Assembly: GCF_004770105.1 (NCBI RefSeq)
Contig: NZ_RQEY01000019.1
Coordinates: 62,001 to 126,000 of the forward strand
Source: Leptospira andrefontaineae
GTDB lineage: Bacteria > Spirochaetota > Leptospiria > Leptospirales > Leptospiraceae
Direction of reading: 5' to 3'
DNA: 64,000 bases
Below, in pieces: positions 48,954 to 58,470 of this stretch. Position numbers and translations under genes: made by a program. A model generated the notes under the pieces. The model saw nothing but the letters and a program-made list of their open reading frames with translations. It had not been told where the DNA came from and ran no database searches. How positions within the stretch are numbered: the stretch's first letter is position 1; the number at the start of each line of letters is the position of its first letter.

Positions 48954-49727
48954 TCAGAAACGAGTGCTGAAAATTTCGAATTCCATTCTATATTCGAAAT
49001 TTCTGGAATACAATCCATATCCAGGGATAGCCTTAGGATGTATCGTTTCGGAAAGTTTATCAGGCATTGTTGGGTTCGGACTAGGACTTTGTGGTTGATT
49101 CTCCAACTTCATACGATCGTAATCTCTTAAGTCCAACCAAGCATTTGCCAAAGACAAGGTAGAGGCTACTCCGAAGACAATCCATCCGCCCTCAAATGTT
49201 TTTTGATAACCCGGCTCTACAGCGGATAAAGCACCATACGCCATTCCTGCTGCAATTGGAAGTGTCATAAAAAATATGATCGAAAATCGACGAAGCCTTG
49301 ATTCAGTATAAGGTTGCGGATCCTTACCGAATTCTTCTAATTTTCTTTTACGATCTCTCGCTTGATCTTGTTGTCTTTGTAATGCCTCGGTATTTACTTC
49401 CCCAGTAACCGGATTGAAGAGCCCATCCTCACTTCTACCTTGCACCGGGTTAGTAGTTCTTCTAGTTCCTTGATTTCCAGAAGAATTAGGTAGCCCAGTT
49501 TGAAAAGGGATCTGCACATTCCTAGGATTCACCAAAGTAGGTTTATCCATTTTAGGGGGAAGGGAATACTCCCTAAATCCATCCGGAGATTTTTCATCTT
49601 TATAATTTCTTAAATTATAATCGTACGGATCCGAGAAATCGCTTTGGTTCTGGGAAAACACCGGAAAAGAAAATGTAAAAAGTATAGAAAGAACAATTAA
49701 ATTGTTTAATCTAGAAAAAGATCTCAT
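48954..49727 (-). CDS. Exported hypothetical protein
   Basis: A 257-aa protein with a signal peptide (NNLIVLSILFTFSFPVFSQ), a Gln/Asn/Pro-rich middle, a charged helix, and two hydrophobic segments at about residues 150-166 and 178-193. It lies 6 nt upstream of trkH and 2 nt after the adenosine-deaminase-like gene, so it is probably translated from the same mRNA. No family recognised. It may be a membrane-associated accessory. Confidence 0.7.
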   Translation of the reverse strand: MRSFSRLNNLIVLSILFTFSFPVFSQNQSDFSDPYDYNLRNYKDEKSPDGFREYSLPPKMDKPTLVNPRNVQIPFQTGLPNSSGNQGTRRTTNPVQGRSEDGLFNPVTGEVNTEALQRQQDQARDRKRKLEEFGKDPQPYTESRLRRFSIIFFMTLPIAAGMAYGALSAVEPGYQKTFEGGWIVFGVASTLSLANAWLDLRDYDRMKLENQPQSPSPNPTMPDKLSETIHPKAIPGYGLYSRNFEYRMEFEIFSTRF

Positions 49728-49729
49728 TT

Positions 49730-51055
49730 TTAGAGAACTGCTCCTTGTTCTGATTTAATTCTTCCGGAAAGAATTTCGGATGTATACTGAAACGAATTCT
49801 TTCTGATCTTTTCCAAAAATTCAGTATCCAATCCCAAACTTTCGGCTTTCTCATATTCTTCTTTGATATTGGTCCCGAAAATTCCAGGATCATCAGTAGA
49901 GATCGTAAATTTTAGATCATTACGAGCGAATCGGACCAAAGGATGATGTGCCTTGTCTCTTACCATTCCAATATACTCATTGGAACTAGGGCAAGACTCA
50001 ATGACAGCATTCGTATTTTTGATCCGGTCCATACAATACTCTTGAAATGCCTTTGTTTCAGAGACCAGGTTTTCAGTAACGGAAATTTCTACCTTCTCCT
50101 TATGTCGGATCGAATCCAATTCGGATTCTAATCTTTTTTTAGGAGGTAATTCTCCATATTTGGAAATTTCTTCCCAATGATCCAATTCGAATCTAAGAGT
50201 ATCTTCTCTTTCGGAAACTAGTTCTAAAATCTTTTTTCCGAGATAAGCGTTAGGATCTAGGCCGACTGCAATCGCATGTCCAAGTCTATGAGCTCCCCAT
50301 TCTGCAGATTCGACAACCCAACGAGATGCAGAGAGAAGAGTTTTATCCAGGAAAGATTCTCCCACATGATATAAAACGGTAAGTGCTGTAGAAGTTTCCG
50401 CAATATTATCTTTTTGCACTTCTTTTAGAAATTCCCTTTTACCTTTGGGCGGGAAACCTTCTTCAATATAACAAAAATCTAATCCAACTAGATATTTTTT
50501 GATGAGAGGATCTTTTTCCATCATCTCTTTTAACATCTCGTATTCTTTAAAAACTTCTCCGTCTCTATGTAAGGAAACTACTAAACGAGATTTTGCCTTT
50601 CCGGAAAGTTCGGACTCCGCTTCTTCGAAACCTTCGCAAGCAGCTAAAGTTTTAGAATAAATACCCTCATAAGTATCGAGTGGAGAGTACATAATACGGT
50701 ATTCTCCAAATACTACACCTTCTTCGTATTGATCCTTGGTGATATGTTTAGATACAAATTTGATCTCTTGTGGATCGAATTTAGAAAGTGCAATGATCAG
50801 ATTAAACTTTGCTTGGAACTCGGGAAAAGGACCTTGATGATTAAATAAGTAGATCTTTTTAAAATCTTCCAAAGATTTATGATCTTCGAAGAAAGTTTCT
50901 GTGTTGATGGACTTTCCATAAAGTTCTTGGAAAGGTTTTGTAAAAATTTCCCAACGAGGAGACGGATTATTTAATCCCATCTGCCTAAGAAGTTCAGGTT
51001 TCAGGCTACCGTATAGATGATTATGAAGGTCTGCAAATCCTAGATTCGAATCCAT
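49730..51055 (-). CDS. Adenosine deaminase family protein
   Basis: A 441-aa amidohydrolase. Motifs of the family: [11 protein letters not shown] with the HxH metal ligands, RLGHAIAVG with a later histidine, [11 protein letters not shown], and [13 protein letters not shown] with the DD pair. The usual role is deamination of adenosine or related purines with zinc. It is longer than classic adenosine deaminase (about 350 aa) because of an N-terminal insertion, so the substrate may differ. It heads the minus-strand cluster with the trk genes. Confidence 0.88.
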   Translation of the reverse strand: MDSNLGFADLHNHLYGSLKPELLRQMGLNNPSPRWEIFTKPFQELYGKSINTETFFEDHKSLEDFKKIYLFNHQGPFPEFQAKFNLIIALSKFDPQEIKFVSKHITKDQYEEGVVFGEYRIMYSPLDTYEGIYSKTLAACEGFEEAESELSGKAKSRLVVSLHRDGEVFKEYEMLKEMMEKDPLIKKYLVGLDFCYIEEGFPPKGKREFLKEVQKDNIAETSTALTVLYHVGESFLDKTLLSASRWVVESAEWGAHRLGHAIAVGLDPNAYLGKKILELVSEREDTLRFELDHWEEISKYGELPPKKRLESELDSIRHKEKVEISVTENLVSETKAFQEYCMDRIKNTNAVIESCPSSNEYIGMVRDKAHHPLVRFARNDLKFTISTDDPGIFGTNIKEEYEKAESLGLDTEFLEKIRKNSFQYTSEILSGRIKSEQGAVL

Positions 51056-51130
51056 GTATCTTCTACGCTTTTAAGTCATCCTAACTCTATCGTTACCGGG
51101 ATAAACCGTTTTTCATGGAAAAAATGTTGT

Positions 51131-52528
51131 TTGCACAACCCTCCTCTCAAAGCTGGAAACTACTTGGCCTCTTTATATAAAAAAATACTCAAACTGTATC
51201 GCCCTAGTCGATTAAACGTTAAAATCCTTTCCTTAGCTCTGCCGGTTGTTTTCGGAATGTTAAGTCAATCTTTGGTTTGGATCACTGATACAGTAATGGT
51301 CGGATATCTTGGGCAAAATGCAATCGCGGCTATCGGTATAGGTGGAACCTGTTATTACACTCTTGTTGCATTCCTGATCGGATTTTCTATGGGAGTACAG
51401 ATCATAGTCGCAAGAAGGTTTGGGGAAGGTAAAAAATCCGAAATAGGAAAAGTAGGAGTCTCTACACTTTATCTCTCCGTACTTTTAGGATGTTTCTTAT
51501 CAATATCCGGACCTTGGATTTCAGAATCGCTTATGTTCTGGATCGGTCCGGAAAAAACGGTCAACACACTTGGAACTGAATATTTATATTTTAGATTTAT
51601 AGGCAGCGGATTTTATTTTTTAGGATTCTGTTTCAGAGGGTTCATGGATGGTCTTGGATTAACCAAGGCAGGCTTTGTTTCCATGGCAGTAACCACTATC
51701 GCAAACATAATCTTTAACTGGCTACTGATCTACGGAAATTTAGGATTTTCTCCTATGGGGATCGGAGGTGCCGGACTTGCATCTTCGATAGCAGGATTTG
51801 CAGGGCTCTTAGTATTTCCTATATTCTTTTTTTATTATAGATTAGGAAAATATTTCGAAGGAGTAAACCTTCTGCCAAGCAAAGAACATTTAATAGAAAT
51901 ATTCAAAGTAGGAATTCCTCCCGGCTTTGAAGAAGGTTTAGTAAACGTTGCTTTCGTGATCTTCTCCAAGATCCAAGGATTAGTTTCTATACTTGCAGTT
52001 GCCGCATCAAATGTCCTGTTTTCGACATTAAGTTTTGCATTCTTACCCGGATATGCGTTCGGAGTAGCTGCGACTACGATTTTAGGTCAGGCAATGGGAG
52101 CTAAAAAATACAAGCTAGCTTATCATTCTGCATTTCGTTCCGCATTCATTTCAGCGCACGTCATGGGATTCATAGGTTTATGTTTTATCTTCTTAGGAAA
52201 AACGATCGTGTACGCGATGACCAGAGACCAAACCTTGGTGGAAGAATGTTATCCTGTGCTTCTATTATTAGGTGTTATCCAGATCGGAGATGCATATCAT
52301 ATGGTGATCGGTGCTGCCTTAAGAGGAGCAGGATTGCAGAACTATGTCTTTAGGATCTATATTCTTCTTACTTATACAGTAATGCTTCCATTGTCTTATC
52401 TTTTCGGGATCGTATGGAAAGGTGGAACTCTTGGGATATGGGCCGCGATATTCGTTTGGATCGCTTCACTTTCCCTGATTTTTATATATGAATTCAGAAA
52501 GAAAAATTGGGTAAAAGGGACAGTTTAA
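51131..52528 (+). CDS. MATE-family efflux transporter
   Basis: A 465-aa transporter with twelve helices. It starts at TTG 51131; nearby ATGs are out of frame. MATE text includes LPVVFGMLSQSLVWITDTVMVG in the first helix region and PPGFEEGLVNVAFVIFS at the start of the second half. It exports cationic drugs or metabolites using Na+ or H+. No substrate can be assigned. gmd follows about 98 nt later. Confidence 0.93.
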   Translation: MHNPPLKAGNYLASLYKKILKLYRPSRLNVKILSLALPVVFGMLSQSLVWITDTVMVGYLGQNAIAAIGIGGTCYYTLVAFLIGFSMGVQIIVARRFGEGKKSEIGKVGVSTLYLSVLLGCFLSISGPWISESLMFWIGPEKTVNTLGTEYLYFRFIGSGFYFLGFCFRGFMDGLGLTKAGFVSMAVTTIANIIFNWLLIYGNLGFSPMGIGGAGLASSIAGFAGLLVFPIFFFYYRLGKYFEGVNLLPSKEHLIEIFKVGIPPGFEEGLVNVAFVIFSKIQGLVSILAVAASNVLFSTLSFAFLPGYAFGVAATTILGQAMGAKKYKLAYHSAFRSAFISAHVMGFIGLCFIFLGKTIVYAMTRDQTLVEECYPVLLLLGVIQIGDAYHMVIGAALRGAGLQNYVFRIYILLTYTVMLPLSYLFGIVWKGGTLGIWAAIFVWIASLSLIFIYEFRKKNWVKGTV

Positions 52529-52626
52529 ACCCTCGTTGGAACTCCCACAAATATTGGATTTTCAGACCTGTTTGACAATCTAATCCTTCTTGCCCCAATA
52601 ACAAAGCCGGGGTTTTTGGTTCCAGA

Positions 52627-53649
52627 ATGAAAAAGGCGCTTATTACAGGGATCACCGGACAGGACGGATCCTATCTTACCGAACTTCTTTTGGAAAAAAA
52701 ATACGAAGTACACGGGATCGTCCGTAGAACCAGCTCTTTAAACCGAGATCGGATCGAACATCTACGAGGAAACTCCAATCTTATTCTACATTATGGAGAC
52801 TTAACCGATTCCAGTAACCTAAACAGGGTTTTGGAAAAAGTCCAACCAGACGAAATTTATAATTTAGCTGCCCAATCTCACGTAGGAGTTTCCTTCGAAG
52901 TTCCTGAATACACTGCAGAAGTGGACGCAGTCGGAACTTTAAGAATTTTAGATGCGATCAAACAAACAGGAGTGAAATCAAGATTCTACCAAGCTTCTAC
53001 TTCTGAATTGTACGGAAAAGTGCAGGCTGTTCCTCAGGACGAAAAAACCCCATTCTATCCAAGATCACCTTATGCAGTCGCAAAATTATACGCTTACTGG
53101 GCTGTAGTAAACTATAGAGAAGCTTTTGGATTACATGCTTCTAATGGAATTTTATTCAACCATGAATCTCCAAGAAGGGGAGAAGGTTTCGTAACCAGAA
53201 AAATCACCCTTGGAGTCGCTGGTCTTGTTTCTGGAAAAGGTGGCCCGATCCATTTAGGAAATATAGACGCAAAAAGAGACTGGGGATACGCACCAGATTA
53301 CGTAAACATGATGTGGATGATGTTACAACAATCCGAACCTGATGATTATGTAGTAGCAACTAATGAAACACATACAGTCAGAGAATTTATAGAAGAATCC
53401 TTTAGACACCTGGACATTCAGGTTGAATGGAAAGGAAAAGGAGACCAAGAGAAAGGTTATAATAAGAAGGACGGAAAACTTTTAATCGAAGTAGATCCTA
53501 ATTTTTACAGACCAACCGAAGTGGATCTTCTTATCGGAGATCCGGCAAAAGCAAAAGCAAAACTTGGTTGGGAACCTAAGGTTAAATTTAAAGAGTTAGT
53601 TGAGATCATGATCAAGGCAGATTGTAAAGCTGCTGGGATCAATATCTGA
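52627..53649 (+). CDS. gmd: GDP-mannose 4,6-dehydratase
   Basis: A 340-aa SDR enzyme that makes GDP-4-keto-6-deoxymannose, precursor of GDP-fucose and other deoxy sugars. The NADP site is [15 protein letters not shown], the Thr/Ser region ASTSELYGK and the YxxxK in [12 protein letters not shown], and [16 protein letters not shown] is characteristic. Length is typical. No reductase or epimerase gene follows, so the next step must be encoded elsewhere. Confidence 0.95.
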   Translation: MKKALITGITGQDGSYLTELLLEKKYEVHGIVRRTSSLNRDRIEHLRGNSNLILHYGDLTDSSNLNRVLEKVQPDEIYNLAAQSHVGVSFEVPEYTAEVDAVGTLRILDAIKQTGVKSRFYQASTSELYGKVQAVPQDEKTPFYPRSPYAVAKLYAYWAVVNYREAFGLHASNGILFNHESPRRGEGFVTRKITLGVAGLVSGKGGPIHLGNIDAKRDWGYAPDYVNMMWMMLQQSEPDDYVVATNETHTVREFIEESFRHLDIQVEWKGKGDQEKGYNKKDGKLLIEVDPNFYRPTEVDLLIGDPAKAKAKLGWEPKVKFKELVEIMIKADCKAAGINI

Positions 53650-53678
53650 TTTAATAGATAACTCACTGGGGTGGGAGT

Positions 53679-54332
53679 GTGAAAAGTTTTTCGATCCTTT
53701 TTATATTTTTCATACTATCCTTCGATGTTCTTAATGCATCGGATACTAAAGTATTATATGTAACGGCAAAATCCGGACTCACTCTCCGAGAAAAACCGGG
53801 AATAAAATCGAAAGCAATTACTTTAATCCCGGCTTTCTCTTCCGTACTTAAGAAAAAACAAACCATTGAACTAAGCAACCAAGAACGAATCAATAACAGA
53901 ACCGGAAACTGGGTTCTTATTTCTTATAAAGAATTTAACGGATACGCTTTTGACGGTTATTTGTCTTCGATAGAACCAGACCCTAAGAATTTTTTTGTGG
54001 GTGAATATACTTCCGATTTAGGTTTATCTAAAAACTTTTATCCTTCATATCTCTATTTGAATTCGAATCATCAATTTGAAATAACAGTTAATTTATGTCA
54101 TGATTTCGGAACGATTTCCGGAAATTGGAAATCGGAAGTAAGCAAGGAAGAGACATTCGTCGTTCTTGAACCGCAAAAAAGCGATTTTGGCCTGAAAAAT
54201 CTCGACAAACTGAAAATTATATTTTTGAAATCTGAAGAAGGTTTACAGTTCAGTACTTTTATTTCTGACAAAGCAGATCCAGTCCATATTGGTTGCGATT
54301 TCGGAGAACGCCTTTTCTTCATAAAAAAATAA
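53679..54332 (+). CDS. Exported SH3-domain protein
   Basis: A 217-aa protein from GTG 53679 with GGGTGGGAG just upstream. A signal peptide (FSILFIFFILSFDVLNA) is followed by an SH3_3-type domain (about residues 25-95: VTAKSGLTLREKPGIKSKA, ending in GNWVLISYKEFNGYAFDGYL). The rest is unknown. It has the same plan as the SH3 protein at 5444 but is shorter. Likely periplasmic. Confidence 0.78.
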   Translation: MKSFSILFIFFILSFDVLNASDTKVLYVTAKSGLTLREKPGIKSKAITLIPAFSSVLKKKQTIELSNQERINNRTGNWVLISYKEFNGYAFDGYLSSIEPDPKNFFVGEYTSDLGLSKNFYPSYLYLNSNHQFEITVNLCHDFGTISGNWKSEVSKEETFVVLEPQKSDFGLKNLDKLKIIFLKSEEGLQFSTFISDKADPVHIGCDFGERLFFIKK

Positions 54333-54394
54333 GAATATCAGTACCGATCAATATCTAAGGACCGCTTTACAAAAGTGAGCCTCTCAGGTCAGTA

Positions 54395-55612
54395 CTAGGC
54401 ACGTTTTTTGATCTTAGCGTCTATCTGCGATTTTTTGCGGAATGCTTGTACTAATTTTTCTAATTCGACAAGATCCGTGCAGGAAATTTTTCCCTGATCT
54501 AATTTTATAAATTTATTTTTGGAGATCAGATCAAGGACCAGGTTCTCATCTTTAGGATAAGTTAATCCTACCATCTTGATCAAGTCTTTCGTACCGATCT
54601 CGAAATTGTAGGTGGACTTAGGAATAACTTTAACTCTGTTTTTTTCCACAAGAGTGAGTAATGTATCAGCGACCCTTCCTTGAGGATCGGAAATAAGCAA
54701 GTTAGCAAGCTGTTTATAAGCAGTCCAAATCCTTTCAGAAAGAAGTGTGATCAGCCTAGTTGCCAATTGTGGCTGAGCCTTAACCATTCCTTCAAAGTTT
54801 GCTTTGTTAATAGCAAGAAGTTGAACTTCTCCCCAAGCAATTGCAGAAGCGGATCTAGGTTTATTATCTAAGAGTGCCATTTCTCCGAAAATGTCCCCGC
54901 TTTGTAAAACTGCGAGAAGCACTTCGTTAGAGTCCACGATCTTAGTGATCTTTACTCTTCCATGTTGGATAATATACAATTCTCTACCTGGCTCGTGCTC
55001 GCAGAAGATCATCTCGTTGTCGCCATATGCACGGTTAAACTTTGTATAATCTATGGGAGGAGGAGCAACTGGTTGATTGACTGTTTGTAATTTTAGTTTT
55101 GCCTGAGTAGCAAACTGGCCATTAGGAAGATATTGTAAGTACTTCTGGAAAGCATAAGCAGCGTGAAGAGTGTTCTTTTGGTTGAAATAATATTCTCCGA
55201 TCGCAAATAACTGGTTCGGATCTTCTTCAACAGCAGTACGGAAAGACAGACGAGTGATCGTAGAGTCGAACTGTCTGAGTTTCATGGAGAAGTAACGAAT
55301 GATCTTCATCGCTACCGGAGTATTTTTTTGGATCAGAGTTCCGAACTGATCATAACTAACCTGAATTAAAGAAACGTCAGTGAGAGCAATTGCAGATTCG
55401 ATCTGAGCGTGCTGGCTCATTGCAGCAACCACTCCGAAAAAATCCCCAGGCCCCAAAAGTTGGTTCGGGTCCTCACCTACTACTTGGTTTTCGCGGGTGA
55501 CCCTAACCTTGCCTTGTCGGATGATAAAGAAATTATGGGCTTCTTTCTTGCCTTCGACGATGACATAGGACCCTTTCGGGTAATTCACGATTTGAAAGAA
55601 GCCGTTGGACAT
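54395..55612 (-). CDS. Two-domain cyclic-nucleotide-binding regulator
   Basis: A 405-aa protein. The first CNB domain (about 1-110) is degenerate: the FFGVVAAM segment lacks the usual GE and arginine. A helical repeat resembling one TPR follows (about 130-170). The second CNB domain (about 190-300) has the canonical FGEMALLDNKPRSASA, with the arginine that contacts cyclic-nucleotide phosphate. A C-terminal winged-helix part (GTKDLIKMVGLTYPKD) may bind DNA. It may be a Crp-like transcription factor; the targets are not visible. Confidence 0.85.
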   Translation of the reverse strand: MSNGFFQIVNYPKGSYVIVEGKKEAHNFFIIRQGKVRVTRENQVVGEDPNQLLGPGDFFGVVAAMSQHAQIESAIALTDVSLIQVSYDQFGTLIQKNTPVAMKIIRYFSMKLRQFDSTITRLSFRTAVEEDPNQLFAIGEYYFNQKNTLHAAYAFQKYLQYLPNGQFATQAKLKLQTVNQPVAPPPIDYTKFNRAYGDNEMIFCEHEPGRELYIIQHGRVKITKIVDSNEVLLAVLQSGDIFGEMALLDNKPRSASAIAWGEVQLLAINKANFEGMVKAQPQLATRLITLLSERIWTAYKQLANLLISDPQGRVADTLLTLVEKNRVKVIPKSTYNFEIGTKDLIKMVGLTYPKDENLVLDLISKNKFIKLDQGKISCTDLVELEKLVQAFRKKSQIDAKIKKRA

Positions 55613-55708
55613 ACTTACCAGAGATTAAAAAATTCTTCCGTGGGAATTCAACTATAAACTAGTATCGGCTCGCGATGAGGGAATTCGGACTGAAATCCGA
55701 GTATTTCC

Positions 55709-56299
55709 TTATTTTTCGCGACAAGATTCCCCTTCCGGAGAAGATTCTTCCCCATCCGAAAGTAGATCGATACCGGAGAACTCCAGTGCGGCTTTCTCTG
55801 CCATAGCTCTGGAGTAAGATTGTCTGCAAATAGAGGAGAAAATCTGCTTCGCCTGGTCGATTTCTCCCATCTTGGCGAGTAGGCGCCCGGCTTCCAAGTA
55901 GGATTCTAACCCAAATTCTCCTGTCGGTTCCATTTTATACAGGTCCAGACTCACTTCTAATGCTTTTTCAGGGCGATCCAACTTCAGAAAACAATCTTTG
56001 AGAAGGCTAAGCACCCTATTTTTTTTAGAATTTCCGGGATAAAGAACCAAGAAGTTACGAAGACTTTCCGCTGCCTTGTAAAAGCGACGGTCCTTATATG
56101 CTTCCTCAGCGATCCTAAACAGAATGTCGGGATCAGAAGGTCCTTGTTTGGAAGGATTCTCCCCTTGAGCAAATGTGGAGAAGGAGAATAAAAAAATAAG
56201 AAGGAATAAGACTAGGATTCGGGAGAGACCAGACGCTTTTGAAGCAACGTTCGAGAAAAAGGGAAAATGTATGCCCTTAAAATAAAATCCGGAAAACAA
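55709..56299 (-). CDS. Exported tetratricopeptide-like protein
   Basis: A 196-aa protein with a signal-type hydrophobic stretch (ILVLFLLIFLFSFSTFA) and then helical repeats of the TPR/YbgF type (EEAYKDRRFYKAAESLRNFL, later PEKALEVSLDLYK). TPR modules mediate protein contacts in the envelope. The only start before the signal is TTG 56299, preceded by GGTAGG about 6 nt upstream. This start lies inside the inverted repeat at 56283-56354. Confidence 0.75.
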   Translation of the reverse strand: MFSGFYFKGIHFPFFSNVASKASGLSRILVLFLLIFLFSFSTFAQGENPSKQGPSDPDILFRIAEEAYKDRRFYKAAESLRNFLVLYPGNSKKNRVLSLLKDCFLKLDRPEKALEVSLDLYKMEPTGEFGLESYLEAGRLLAKMGEIDQAKQIFSSICRQSYSRAMAEKAALEFSGIDLLSDGEESSPEGESCREK

Positions 56300-56354
56300 G
56301 AGTACCTACCAGAGCTAAGCTCTATATAGATTATCAGTCGTTTTCCGGATTTTA
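56283..56354. repeat. 15-bp inverted repeat around a 42-nt spacer
   Basis: TAAAATCCGGAAAAC (56283-56297) is perfectly repeated inverted at 56340-56354. Inside, AGAGCT-a-AGCTCT (56311-56323) is a second palindrome. The left arm holds the first codons after the TTG start at 56299, and the right arm lies next to the stop of the upstream 94-aa gene. A long-range hairpin could form in read-through mRNA. Confidence 0.6.
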
Positions 56355-56358
56355 TGAA

Positions 56359-56643
56359 TTACTTTTTTTTATCTATTTTCTTCCGGTGGAATTCACAGAG
56401 GCGATACAACCTACCAGTAGACGGATTTTTTTTACCTACTTTAGTGCCGCAGACGATACAAAGACCTTCTTTCCTTCTCCTTTGGTAAAGGAGCTGAACC
56501 CTCTCCGCCCCAGACAGGTTGTATTTACTAACCTGAATGCGAAATCCTTTATAGAGGTAATTACCTATAGCTTCAACAGCTTGAGTTTTTACCCCGGCGA
56601 TGATCTTTTCCAAATCATCGTTAGTGACTTTCTTTGGTTTCAT
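56359..56643 (-). CDS. Small putative zinc-binding protein
   Basis: A 94-aa basic protein from ATG 56643 (MKPKKVTND); a TTG seven codons upstream is in frame. The C-terminal half holds CIVCGTKVGKKNPSTG and LCEFHRKKIDKKK, a CxxC...CxxH set that could bind one zinc. The N-terminal part is helical. The composition suggests nucleic-acid binding. A TATAAC box lies at 56672-56667, but no clear -35. Function unknown; similar small CxxC proteins occur in leptospires, from memory. Confidence 0.65.
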   Translation of the reverse strand: MKPKKVTNDDLEKIIAGVKTQAVEAIGNYLYKGFRIQVSKYNLSGAERVQLLYQRRRKEGLCIVCGTKVGKKNPSTGRLYRLCEFHRKKIDKKK

Positions 56644-57113
56644 AAATGTTAACTGACGTAACAACAGTTATATTCTTACAGACTTAGTAAAGTGTTTTTA
56701 ATTTTCCGCATAACACAGCATAAAATTTTTTGACAAAACTCGTATTAGGTTGCTGTTTTTTTAATAAATTTCTTCGTCTGAGGGCCTCTCTGTTTCGGCT
56801 AACGATTAATATTTAAAACTATCGATTATTTCGATCAGGGCAACGTTAAGTCGTTTTACACCAATTCTCGATAAATATGGAAATTTATTTCCATAGCTCT
56901 GACATATAACGGAGATTTCATTAGGCGATTATAGCAAAACAAAAAGATTTAAACTAACGATGAAAAGCCGAGCCTTTAAGGGATATGTCACTGATATCAG
57001 CCTATCTAAAAAATCATTACTTGAAGGCTTGAACGCCAAAATTGCATTTTTATCGATAGATTTTTTTCAGAAAATAAGTCATATTAGATGGCAGATCGGT
57101 TTTAGAATTTATT
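56644..57113. other. Intergenic region of 470 nt, divergent genes
   Basis: AT-rich and without a supported gene. It holds the 20-bp dyad at 56876-56895, a smaller ATCGA-TTATT-TCGAT dyad at 56821-56835, and TTGACA at 56730-56735 with no matching -10. A frame at 56960-57178 has no motif and overlaps the start of the lipoprotein gene. Confidence 0.45.
56876..56895. promoter_or_regulatory. 20-bp operator-like dyad
   Basis: TATGGAAAT-TT-ATTTCCATA is a perfect dyad with 9-bp arms and 2-nt centre. The short loop makes an operator more likely than an RNA hairpin. It is about 220 nt upstream of the lipoprotein gene. Confidence 0.4.
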
Positions 57114-57713
57114 ATGAAAACAACTGTTCACATATTATTAATTTTTCTGGCTTTCTTCCAATTAACTTCCTGTTCTAAATCACCTCAAGAAAAAGTAAAA
57201 ACGATACTTTCCGATGCACAATTAAATGAAGAAGAAAAGATCAAAATGGCAGCGTTTGCCTTATTCGGTGAAAGGTTGAAGGAAATTGATCTAGTCAAAG
57301 TCCAAGATGAAAAAGGATCTAAATTCGAAGTCTATTTAGGATTCGGAGGAACTTCTGCACTTACATTCTTAGGTTCCGAAAATTATTCTGATCATATGAA
57401 ATTGGAATTAGCTCTTGGTACTTATAAATTCCTACAATCTTTACAGGGTTTTCGTTTCGGAAAATATAGAATGAGTCTCATCAAACCATTTTTCATTAAA
57501 AACGGAGAAGCAAGAGGCGCTGAAGAATTCGAGATCTATAGATTCAGAGCAGAAGGAGAAGATCTGAAGAATGTAGCAGGCTTCAAAGAAACTGACGCAT
57601 TCTCCTCTGATAATTACGATGTTCCTTCCGAAAAGGTAGTAACAGTTTTAAAAAATATGATAGATCATTGGCAGGTAGAACTGGACCAATTTGCAAGAGT
57701 AGAGATCAAGTAA
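57114..57713 (+). CDS. Lipoprotein of unknown function
   Basis: A 199-aa protein with signal IFLAFFQLTSC and a lipobox (LTS-C, cysteine about residue 20), then a polar alpha/beta domain. No motif recognised. It is convergent with the glycerophosphodiesterase gene, overlapping by 8 nt at the 3' ends. It is probably membrane-anchored through its lipid. Confidence 0.75.
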   Translation: MKTTVHILLIFLAFFQLTSCSKSPQEKVKTILSDAQLNEEEKIKMAAFALFGERLKEIDLVKVQDEKGSKFEVYLGFGGTSALTFLGSENYSDHMKLELALGTYKFLQSLQGFRFGKYRMSLIKPFFIKNGEARGAEEFEIYRFRAEGEDLKNVAGFKETDAFSSDNYDVPSEKVVTVLKNMIDHWQVELDQFARVEIK

Positions 57714-58470
57714 GCAAGGATCTCATTCTTTTAGGGTAATTCGTAAAGATCCCATCCACACCTAAATCAATACCGAACTTCAATTCTTCTTCAGTATTCA
57801 AAGTATAAACTAAAACCTTAAACCCTTCTTTCTGGATCTTGGAAACTGTTTCCTTATCCAAATCCTTTGCAGAAAGATTCAAACTGAAAGCGTTCAATCT
57901 GAAACCAAGATCCAATGCTTCCATCCAAGAAGAAGTTTCCTCTCCAATCAAGATGCCAAGTTTTGCCTCTATCGATAATTCTCTAATACGAACCAAAGAG
58001 TCCCAGCAGAAGGAAGAGAATAATGTTTTATGAAAGAGAGAGTTTTGTTTTGTGTAATCGATCAGTTCTTGTTCAATAGGAGTTTCGATCGGGATCTCTT
58101 CGTAAGCTCCTGATTTAATTTCCACATTCAGTCCGATATTCTTGGATTTTAGATAATCCCAGACTTCCCAAAGATCCGGTATCTTCTCCCCTTTAAACCT
58201 TGGGTCTTTCCAAGAGCCTGCATCCGCCTTACGGATGATATTAAATGGAAGAAGTTTCACTTCTCCTTTTTGATCAGTGGTTCTATCCAATGTATCATCG
58301 TGTATGACTACGATCTTACCATCAGCGGAATGAATGATATCTAGTTCTATCCAATCCGCCTTAAGCTCCCAGGCTTTTTGAAAGGAACTCATCGTATTTT
58401 CCGGATATTCCCCGCTGTCTCCCCTATGAGCAATTACCCAAGGTTTAGGAAGGAAGAATGGGTCTGTCAT
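57706..58470 (-). CDS. Glycerophosphodiester phosphodiesterase
   Basis: A 254-aa TIM-barrel enzyme that splits glycerophosphodiesters into glycerol 3-phosphate and an alcohol. Catalytic residues are visible in WVIAHRGDSGEYPENT (His, Glu region), IELDI (metal Glu/Asp) and VVIHDDTLDRTT (second His). I choose ATG 58470 (MTDPFFL), which overlaps the stop of the upstream gene (TAATG); a frame starting earlier lies inside that gene. No signal peptide. Confidence 0.93.
   Translation of the reverse strand: MTDPFFLPKPWVIAHRGDSGEYPENTMSSFQKAWELKADWIELDIIHSADGKIVVIHDDTLDRTTDQKGEVKLLPFNIIRKADAGSWKDPRFKGEKIPDLWEVWDYLKSKNIGLNVEIKSGAYEEIPIETPIEQELIDYTKQNSLFHKTLFSSFCWDSLVRIRELSIEAKLGILIGEETSSWMEALDLGFRLNAFSLNLSAKDLDKETVSKIQKEGFKVLVYTLNTEEELKFGIDLGVDGIFTNYPKRMRSLLT

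Noticed and set aside
52593..52618. CCCC/GGGG pair before a T-run between the MATE gene and gmd
   Set aside because: Only four base pairs with a long loop; too weak to call a terminator.
56730..56760. TTGACA at 56730 as a promoter
   Set aside because: No -10-like hexamer at 16-18 nt, and the nearest plus-strand gene is almost 400 nt away.
56960..57178. 72-aa plus-strand frame before the lipoprotein
   Set aside because: No Shine-Dalgarno, no motif, and it runs into the lipoprotein gene in another frame.
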